Shown here: one piece after another, positions 58,678-64,000 of the stretch
Layout: each line of letters opens with the position of its first letter
Numbering within the stretch: the first letter of the stretch is position 1
Source of the DNA: Salipiger abyssi
Lineage (GTDB): Bacteria > Pseudomonadota > Alphaproteobacteria > Rhodobacterales > Rhodobacteraceae
Direction of reading: 5' to 3'
Length of the DNA: 64,000 nucleotides
Assembly (NCBI RefSeq): GCF_001975705.1
Contig: NZ_CP015090.1
Span: 124,001 to 188,000 of the forward strand
Notes under the pieces: generated by a model
Database searches by the model: none
Told to the model about the DNA's origin: nothing
What the model saw: only the letters and a program-made list of their open reading frames with translations
Translations under genes and position numbers: made by a program

Positions 58678-59570
58678 GCCGTTACCTCCATGCCGTCCTG
58701 ACCGATGGTCCATCCCGCCGCCTCCGCCTGCCGGCGCTCCTCCGAACCGGGGCGGAGCACGGGATTGGTGTTGTTCATGTGAACGAAAACTTTCCTGCCG
58801 ATATCGAGCCCGGCGAAGGCGGCGATCGAACCGTCCGGGCCGCTCATCGACATATGGCCCATACGCTTACCGGTCTTCTGGCCGAGCCCCGCGCGGACCA
58901 TTTCGTCATCGCGCCAGAGCGTGCCGTCGAAAAACACCAGCGTGGCGCCGGACAGCCTGTCGCGCAGCGTATCGTCGAGCCGCGCGCAGCCGGGGATGTA
59001 ATAGGCCGTATCCGCGCCGGCCTTCAGCTCGACCCCCACGGTCTGCTCGCCCATGAGATCGGTCTGCACCTCCTCGCCCTCCAGATAGAGCGGCACCTTG
59101 CCGGGCACGGCGAAGAGCGTGGCCGTGAGCCCGGGCGCGATCTCGGCGGGGCTGTCGAGCGCCACATCGGCGCGGGTCACCACCTCGGGGTTCAGCGCGG
59201 AGAAAATCGGGTTCGCCGCCAGCACCTCGTGGATGCCGGGCGTGGCGTAGAGCGTAAACGCCTGCATTTCGCGCAGCGTCAAAAGCCCCGCCACATGGTC
59301 GATATCGCCATTGGTCAGCAGCACCGAACAGAGCGGCATCTCGCGCAGTCCCGTCGGGTGCAGCTCTGGCGTGGCGGCAAACTGGGCGCGGATATCTGGC
59401 GAGGCGTTGAGCACCGCCCAGTCCACGCCATTGGCGGACACGGCCAGCGAGCTCTGCGTCTGCGCCGGGATCTCTCCGGCACGCGCGGCGTTGCAATTGG
59501 CGCAGCCGCAGTTCCATTGCGGCAGCCCGCCGCCGGCAGCCGCCCCGAGAATGCGCGCGCGGAACGTCAT
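58674..59570 (-). CDS. pqqB: PQQ biosynthesis protein PqqB
   Basis: This 298-residue metallo-beta-lactamase-like protein is thought to hydroxylate or help process the cross-linked PqqA dipeptide. A structural zinc cysteine cluster QWNCGCANCNAAR lies near 18-30, the DIDHVAGLLTLRE metal region near 90 and DGSIAAFAGLDIGRKVFVHMNNTNP (in parts) near 246-270. It follows pqqA by 23 bases. No signal peptide. Confidence 0.95.
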   Translation of the reverse strand: MTFRARILGAAAGGGLPQWNCGCANCNAARAGEIPAQTQSSLAVSANGVDWAVLNASPDIRAQFAATPELHPTGLREMPLCSVLLTNGDIDHVAGLLTLREMQAFTLYATPGIHEVLAANPIFSALNPEVVTRADVALDSPAEIAPGLTATLFAVPGKVPLYLEGEEVQTDLMGEQTVGVELKAGADTAYYIPGCARLDDTLRDRLSGATLVFFDGTLWRDDEMVRAGLGQKTGKRMGHMSMSGPDGSIAAFAGLDIGRKVFVHMNNTNPVLRPGSEERRQAEAAGWTIGQDGMEVTA

Positions 59571-59593
59571 CTTATCCTCCCGCGCGCGTCAGA

Positions 59594-59686
59594 TCAGAAC
59601 AGCACGCCGTCGTCGTGTTCCGGGCCGTACATGTTGATTTCCATACCGCACTCGATTTCGCGGATAACGGGTTTGCTCCAGGCCAT
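59594..59686 (-). CDS. pqqA: PQQ precursor peptide PqqA
   Basis: This 30-residue ribosomal peptide carries the invariant Glu and Tyr that become PQQ, in EINMYGPE (Glu16 and Tyr20, three residues apart). GGAGGAGGAAACCC precedes the ATG, a strong ribosome site fitting a highly translated precursor. It starts the pqqABCDE operon. The peptide begins MAWSKP, as expected of longer PqqA forms. It is too short for routine gene calling. Confidence 0.95.
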   Translation of the reverse strand: MAWSKPVIREIECGMEINMYGPEHDDGVLF

Positions 59687-59845
59687 GGGTTTCCTCCTCC
59701 ACTTCGGTCTGTGTGACTCGCGTCAACGTAACCAGCATGGCAAAGGCAGGCGGCGTCTGGCTATTCTTATCTTCTAAGGAAAGCTCAGACTTTGGTCGGT
59801 AACGGTGGCGCTGACCGGGCTGATGATCCGGGGCATCTCAAAGCG
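59687..59845 (-). promoter_or_regulatory. pqq operon upstream region
   Basis: This 159-base gap between the GntR gene and pqqA must hold the pqq promoter. An AT-rich patch on the minus strand around 59762-59785 (AGAAGATAAGAATAG) could hold a -10 box. I do not see the 33-bp motif found upstream of gfa. Confidence 0.35.
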
Positions 59846-60520
59846 CTATTTTGCATCGACCGAACAAAACGCTTCTTCGAGTTTTGTACGGGTCTTGCGG
59901 ATATGCGCGCGCAGCAGGTTCTCGGCCTCTTCGCAGTCCTTCCGGCTGATCGCCGAGAGCAACAAACCGTGCTCGGCATGAATGATCCATTGTCCCTGCG
60001 CGCCGAGGATGTCGGAATAGGTGCGGCGGTAATGCTGCGTGGTGCTCCAGAACCGCTCGATCATGCCAAGCAGCATCGGTGCCTCCGCATGTGAATAGGT
60101 CAGCAGGTGAAATTCGCGATCCAGCCGAAGGAAGGTCTCGGTATCGGGGGCGGCTTCGCAGCCCTTGTGGAGCTCTTCGAGACGGGTCAGCGTCTCGGGC
60201 GTCATCCTGGGGATGCTCTCTGACAGCGCCAGCGGTTCGAGCCGCTCGCGGATCTTGTAGATCTCGACGCATTCGGCCATGTCGACCTCGGCGATCCAGG
60301 CACCGTTGTTCGGCACAAAGACCACCAGCCCGTCGCGTTCGAGAATCCTCAGCGCCTCGCGCACCGGAATGCGGCTGGTGCCGTAACGCTCGGCAAGCTG
60401 TTCCTGGCGAATGCGCTGCCCTGGCGTCAGCTCTCCGGAGAGAACGGCAGCCCGGATGTCGGAGGCGATCGACATGCTCATCGTCGTCGATGCGTCGGCC
60501 TTGTGCTTGCGCTCACTCAT
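59846..60520 (-). CDS. GntR-family transcriptional regulator with FCD domain
   Basis: This 224-residue regulator has a winged HTH at about 15-80 (IRAAVLSGELTPGQRIRQEQLAERYGTSRIPVREALRILE, in parts) and an FCD ligand-binding domain from about 95 with metal-type His/Asp residues (DREFHLLTYSHA near 133, IIHAEHGLLLSAI near 180). It is the last gene of the leftward operon and likely controls the upstream transport genes in response to an organic acid-like ligand. Confidence 0.92.
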   Translation of the reverse strand: MSERKHKADASTTMSMSIASDIRAAVLSGELTPGQRIRQEQLAERYGTSRIPVREALRILERDGLVVFVPNNGAWIAEVDMAECVEIYKIRERLEPLALSESIPRMTPETLTRLEELHKGCEAAPDTETFLRLDREFHLLTYSHAEAPMLLGMIERFWSTTQHYRRTYSDILGAQGQWIIHAEHGLLLSAISRKDCEEAENLLRAHIRKTRTKLEEAFCSVDAK

Positions 60521-60557
60521 TCTGCCACTCTTTTTGTTCCTTCATCGCGATCCGCCC

Positions 60558-61103
60558 TCACAATGGCTGAGGTTGCCACAGGAGCCGGTCGCTGACGCGC
60601 TCATAGGCCTTGCCCGCCGGAAAGCTTACCAGTTCGCAGGTCAGGCCCCAAGGCGTCCGGAAATAGATCCAGGTCTGCCCGCCGCTCGGGCCTGCATCAC
60701 GGACCACCGGCGTTCCCAGCAGCTCGACACCGTGACGACGGAGGCAGGCAAGCGCGGCTGCGAAATCGTCGACATAAAAGGCCAGGTGGTGGCCGCCGAC
60801 ATCGCTGTTGGCGGGCAGTGTGCGGGCCTGATCCGGCGCGGAATACTGGAAAAGTTCGAGATTGGCGCCGTTTGCGCAGCGCATGAAGGCGAGCCGTTCC
60901 ATCACCGTGCCCGGCGGCACCGCAAGCTGGCGTTCGATCCAGCCGTCCTGCGAGGCGAAGGGGCCGAGCTCGTAGATCTTTTCCCAGCCGAAGACGGAGG
61001 AGAAAAACCCGACGGCCTGATCGAGATCGGGCACTGTGAGGCCGATATGTTCGATGCCGCGGCAGCCGGGGACGACATCGGGCTTGGTGCTGTCCTTGCT
61101 CAT
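60558..61103 (-). CDS. VOC family metalloenzyme, glyoxalase/dioxygenase-like
   Basis: This 181-residue protein has two beta-alpha-beta-beta-beta modules. Expected metal ligands are visible: His in GIEHIGLTV near 19, Glu in ANLELFQY near 84, His in GGHHLAFYV near 104 and Glu in LTCELVSFP near 157. It could be a lyase, isomerase or epoxide/glutathione enzyme. It overlaps the fused ATPase gene by 4 bases, so it is co-expressed with a peptide-type importer. Confidence 0.82.
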   Translation of the reverse strand: MSKDSTKPDVVPGCRGIEHIGLTVPDLDQAVGFFSSVFGWEKIYELGPFASQDGWIERQLAVPPGTVMERLAFMRCANGANLELFQYSAPDQARTLPANSDVGGHHLAFYVDDFAAALACLRRHGVELLGTPVVRDAGPSGGQTWIYFRTPWGLTCELVSFPAGKAYERVSDRLLWQPQPL

Positions 61104-62740
61104 GACCGTTGCTCCGCCAAAATCGCCGCCTCGCGCCGCTCCTCCCAGGCCTGACCGGGCAGGGCGGCGACAAGCGCCTGTGTGTAGGGGTCCCGGGGCT
61201 GAAGCAGCACGTCATGCGCGCTGCCGCGTTCCACGATCCGGCCGCGATGCATGACGACGAGATTGTCCGAGATCTGGCAGGCGACGCGCAAGTCGTGGGT
61301 GATGAAGATCAGCCCCAGATCGTATTCGCCTTGCAGATCTGCCAGCAGGTCCAGAACCTTGGCCTGCACCGACACATCCAGCGCCGAGACGCTCTCGTCG
61401 GCGACAAGCACGCGCGGCGACATCGCCAGCGCCCGGGCGATGCCGATCCTCTGCCGCTGCCCGCCGGAGAATTCATGCGGGAAGCGGGTCAGCGCGCTTT
61501 CGTCCAGCCCGACGCGCGAGATCAGGCGGCGGGCATCCTCCATGGCCTGCGCACGGGAGACGCCGGCGGCCAATGGCCCGGCGGTGATGCTGCGCGCCAC
61601 TGTATGCTGCGGGTTCAGCGAGGAATAGGGATCCTGAAAGATCATCTGGATGACGCGCCGCTTGGGCCGGAAGGCGCGGACCGACATATGTGTGACATCC
61701 TCGCCGTCGAGCAGATACTGTCCGCTATCGGGCTCTTCGAGCTTGACCAGAAGCTTCGCGACAGTGGATTTTCCGGAGCCGGATTCCCCGACGACGGAGA
61801 GGGTCTCGCCGGCCCTGAGGTCGAAGGAGACATCGTTCACCGCATGCACCGCGCGATGCTTGCCGCCGGGCTTGCCATAGATCTTGTTGAGGTTTTTCAC
61901 GCTGAGCAGCGGCGGGGTATCGAACGGCCGGGCGTCCTTGGGGATCATCATCGGTACGGCGTCGATCAGCTGTCGTGTATAGGCGTGTTTCGGCGCCTCC
62001 AGCACCTCGGCGACGGCGCCCTCTTCCAGCGTTTCGCCATGGCGCATCACGATCACCCGGTCGGCGAGTTCGGCGACCACACCGATATCGTGGGTGATCA
62101 TCATGATCCCCATGCCCTTTTCGTCCCGGATGCGCTTCATCAGATCGAGGATCTGGGCCTGTGTGGTGACGTCCAGCGCCGTGGTCGGCTCGTCGGCAAT
62201 TAGCAGGTCGGGTTCGAGCGCGAGCGCCATGGCGATCATCACGCGCTGGCGCTGGCCGCCGGAGAGGCGGAACGGATAGCTGCTCCGGATGGTCTCGGGC
62301 TCGGGCAGGCCGACGAACGCCAGAAGCTGGAGCACGCGGGCGCGGATATCGGTGAAGTCGCTGCCCGGATGCACCTTCATCACCTCAGCGATCTGGTCGC
62401 CGATCCGCATCAGCGGGTTCAGCGCCGACAGCGGTTCCTGAAAGATCATCGCAACCTCGCGCCCGCGCAGGTCGCGCAGGGTGGATCTGGACTGGCGCAG
62501 CAGGTTGCGGTCGTTCAGCCGGATATGCTCTGCGCCAAAGCGCAGGCTTTTCGGCAGCAGCCCCATCACCGCGTTGGCCGTCATGGATTTGCCGGACCCG
62601 CTTTCGCCGACGATGCAGAGGATCTCGCCCTTTTCGATGCTCAGATCCATGTCGTGCACGGCAAAGGGCCGGTCGGCGCCATCGGGCAGCCGGACGCTGA
62701 GCTTGCCGATATTTAGAACGTCTGTTGCGTGCCGGGTCAT
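61100..62740 (-). CDS. Fused double ATP-binding protein of a peptide-type ABC importer (DppD-DppF)
   Basis: This is a 546-residue fusion of two ATPase domains. Domain 1 has Walker [10 protein letters not shown] near 43, [15 protein letters not shown] near 160 and LLIADEPT near 180. Domain 2 has GESGSGKST near 318, [15 protein letters not shown] near 428 and Walker B with [11 protein letters not shown] near 449. It energises import through the two permeases encoded next on the same strand. Such fusions are usual in this transporter class. The gene overlaps its neighbours on both sides by 4 bases. Confidence 0.93.
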   Translation of the reverse strand: MTRHATDVLNIGKLSVRLPDGADRPFAVHDMDLSIEKGEILCIVGESGSGKSMTANAVMGLLPKSLRFGAEHIRLNDRNLLRQSRSTLRDLRGREVAMIFQEPLSALNPLMRIGDQIAEVMKVHPGSDFTDIRARVLQLLAFVGLPEPETIRSSYPFRLSGGQRQRVMIAMALALEPDLLIADEPTTALDVTTQAQILDLMKRIRDEKGMGIMMITHDIGVVAELADRVIVMRHGETLEEGAVAEVLEAPKHAYTRQLIDAVPMMIPKDARPFDTPPLLSVKNLNKIYGKPGGKHRAVHAVNDVSFDLRAGETLSVVGESGSGKSTVAKLLVKLEEPDSGQYLLDGEDVTHMSVRAFRPKRRVIQMIFQDPYSSLNPQHTVARSITAGPLAAGVSRAQAMEDARRLISRVGLDESALTRFPHEFSGGQRQRIGIARALAMSPRVLVADESVSALDVSVQAKVLDLLADLQGEYDLGLIFITHDLRVACQISDNLVVMHRGRIVERGSAHDVLLQPRDPYTQALVAALPGQAWEERREAAILAEQRS

Positions 62741-63567
62741 GCCTTGCGCTCCCCATGAGCTTGCGGGTTGAGGGCTTTTTCAAAGCCTTCGCCGATCAGG
62801 TTGACGGCGACGACGGTGACGACGATGGCGAGGCCCGGAAAGACGCTCAGCCACCAGGCGTCCCGCAGCATCGTGCGCGAGGCGCCGATCATGTATCCCC
62901 ACGAGATCATGTTGCGATCTCCGAGGCCGAGGAAGGACAGCGCGCTTTCGGTCAGGATCGCGGTCGCCACCATGAGCGAGGCCATGACGACGATGGGCGA
63001 GACCGCGTTCGGCAGGATATGCCGGAAGATCAGCGCGCCCTCGCTCTCGCCGAGCACGATCCCCGCCTTGACGAATTCGCGGGTCTTGAGGCTCATCACT
63101 TCGCCGCGCACGAGGCGGGCGACCGGTGGCCAGGACACCAGGCTGATCGCCAGCACGATGGTGGTGAGCGAGGGCGAAAAGATCGCCACAAAGACCACCG
63201 CCATGGCGAATTGCGGCACGGTTTGGAAGAGCTCGGTGAAGCGCATGAGCAGGTTGTCCAGCATACCGCCGTAGAACCCCGCCAGGGCGCCGATGGCCAC
63301 GCCGAGCGTGATCGAGATGATTGTGGAGACCACGCCCACCGTCAGCGAGACCCGCGCGCCATAGGCGATGCCGGCGGCAACGTCGCGTCCCAGCATGTCG
63401 CTGCCCAGGGGCAGGGTCTCGTCCGCGAACGGTTCCAGAAGCGGAATGGCAGAGCTCTGCCAGGGCGACACGGGATAAAAGACATGGGCGAAGACCGCGA
63501 TCACCACGATCAGGGCGAGCAGCCCGAGCCCGATGACAAGCGGGGTGTTTTTCAGAAGGGTTTTCAT
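62737..63567 (-). CDS. ABC transporter permease, DppC-like
   Basis: This 276-residue permease has a first helix near residues 8-30 (PLVIGLGLLALIVVIAVFAHVF, in part), the DppC signature LPLGSDMLGRDVAAGIAYGARVSLTVG (in parts) near 50-76, an EAA-type loop REFVKAGIVLGESEGALIF near 163 and LSFLGLGDRNMISWGYM near 215. It starts 5 bases after the DppB-like gene and overlaps the ATPase gene. Confidence 0.92.
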   Translation of the reverse strand: MKTLLKNTPLVIGLGLLALIVVIAVFAHVFYPVSPWQSSAIPLLEPFADETLPLGSDMLGRDVAAGIAYGARVSLTVGVVSTIISITLGVAIGALAGFYGGMLDNLLMRFTELFQTVPQFAMAVVFVAIFSPSLTTIVLAISLVSWPPVARLVRGEVMSLKTREFVKAGIVLGESEGALIFRHILPNAVSPIVVMASLMVATAILTESALSFLGLGDRNMISWGYMIGASRTMLRDAWWLSVFPGLAIVVTVVAVNLIGEGFEKALNPQAHGERKA

Positions 63568-63572
63568 GATCT

Positions 63573-64000
63573 TCAGCTCCCGGCGCCGGTTTCGATCCGG
63601 GGATCGACGATGCGGTAAAGAAGGTCCGTGGCGATGTTGACCAGGATGACCAGCAGGGCGGTGGTCAGGAACACGCCCAGGATGACGGGGTAGTCGCGCT
63701 GAAGGATCGCGTCGAACATCAGCCGCCCGATCCCGGGCCAGGCAAAGACCGTCTCGGTCAGCACGGCGCCGCCGATCAGCTGGCCGATCTGCACGCTGGC
63801 CAGCGAAAAGACCGGCAGGATGGCGTTGCGCAGCACATGCACGCGCAGGATGCGGCCGCCGGGCACGCCCTTGGCGCGGGCGGTCTTGACGAAATCGGCG
63901 TTGGAGACGTTGATCACCGAGGCCCGCATCAGCCGCGCATAGGTCGCGGCATAGAACAGACCCAGCGAGAAGGCGGGCAGGACGAGGTGGCGCCCGACAT
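63573..64000 (-). CDS. ABC transporter permease, DppB-like (5' part outside window)
   Basis: This is the C-terminal part of a DppB-type permease. The frame runs through the window edge without a start (upstream residues VGRHLVLPAFSLGLFYAATYARL belong to it, seen in pieces). The EAA loop NADFVKTARAKGVPGGRIL and the FAWPGIGRLMFDAILQRDYP motif are typical. Membrane spans continue to the end. It is the most upstream visible gene of a leftward operon; the binding protein is presumably beyond base 64000. Confidence 0.92.
   Translation of the reverse strand, partial: VGRHLVLPAFSLGLFYAATYARLMRASVINVSNADFVKTARAKGVPGGRILRVHVLRNAILPVFSLASVQIGQLIGGAVLTETVFAWPGIGRLMFDAILQRDYPVILGVFLTTALLVILVNIATDLLYRIVDPRIETGAGS

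Noticed and set aside
1..64000. Mobile elements, CRISPR arrays, tRNA or rRNA genes
   Set aside because: No transposase, integrase, spaced repeats, clover-leaf or ribosomal sequences were recognised anywhere. Only short intergenic repeats were found.

Overview
The window is GC-rich, densely coded bacterial DNA. It looks like a marine-type alphaproteobacterium of the Rhodobacterales (Roseobacter/Salipiger/Paracoccus neighbourhood). The grounds are long overlapping operons, many TRAP and ABC uptake genes for small organic solutes, a Paracoccus-like XoxF/glutathione formaldehyde module, and small intergenic repeats that I associate with this order. No rRNA, tRNA, CRISPR array, integrase or insertion sequence was seen. 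Both ends cut through genes (a TRAP solute-binding protein on the left, a peptide-type permease on the right).

Region 1 (1-12.3 kb) has two parts. An FAD oxidase and TRAP DctP gene run leftward. A rightward operon holds a flavin monooxygenase of the NtaA/SnaA/DszA type, a five-gene peptide/nickel-type ABC importer, a cytoplasmic BisC/TorA-like molybdoenzyme and a LysR regulator. Region 2 (12.3-27.3 kb) is a leftward catabolic locus. From its upstream end it carries a cysteine hydrolase, two allantoinase-like polysaccharide-deacetylase paralogues and an amidase. These are followed by hydantoinase/oxoprolinase A and B, an FAD amine/amino-acid oxidase, a VOC protein, a mercaptopyruvate-type sulfurtransferase and a cystathionine-lyase-like PLP enzyme. 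A LysR gene and a second amidase with a small AtzG-like partner flank it. The theme is opening of cyclic amides or ureides, with a sulfur-handling tail.

Region 3 (27.5-31.7 kb) is nadA-nadB-nadC for de novo NAD synthesis, followed by a Phd/PIN toxin-antitoxin pair with a clear promoter and operator. Region 4 (31.7-59.7 kb) is a methylotrophy island. It contains glutathione-dependent formaldehyde oxidation (gfa, class III alcohol dehydrogenase, S-formylglutathione hydrolase) and lanthanide-type methanol dehydrogenase xoxF with two c-type cytochromes and xoxJ. It also contains a large set of quinoprotein-associated periplasmic proteins: a CXnCW rhodanese-like protein, two SoxYZ-like carriers, two beta-propellers, an MxaD-like SRPBCC protein, a metallo-hydrolase and ABC components. 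A NosP-like FIST protein, a hybrid histidine kinase and a LuxR response regulator follow, then pqqABCDE. Together these genes encode methanol-to-formate oxidation in the periplasm and cytoplasm, the PQQ cofactor and a likely sensor-regulator for the system.

Region 5 (59.8-64 kb) is another leftward peptide-type ABC operon (permease, permease, fused double ATPase) ending in a VOC protein and a GntR regulator.

The most notable signals are these: a gap-free 33-bp similarity upstream of two methylotrophy transcription units; Shine-Dalgarno-masking hairpins before the response regulator and gfa; an ABC solute-binding/ATPase pair without a permease; a deacetylase paralogue that has lost its conserved histidines; a coupled 34-codon frame between pqqD and pqqE; and an eight-bp perfect palindrome in front of the first FAD oxidase.
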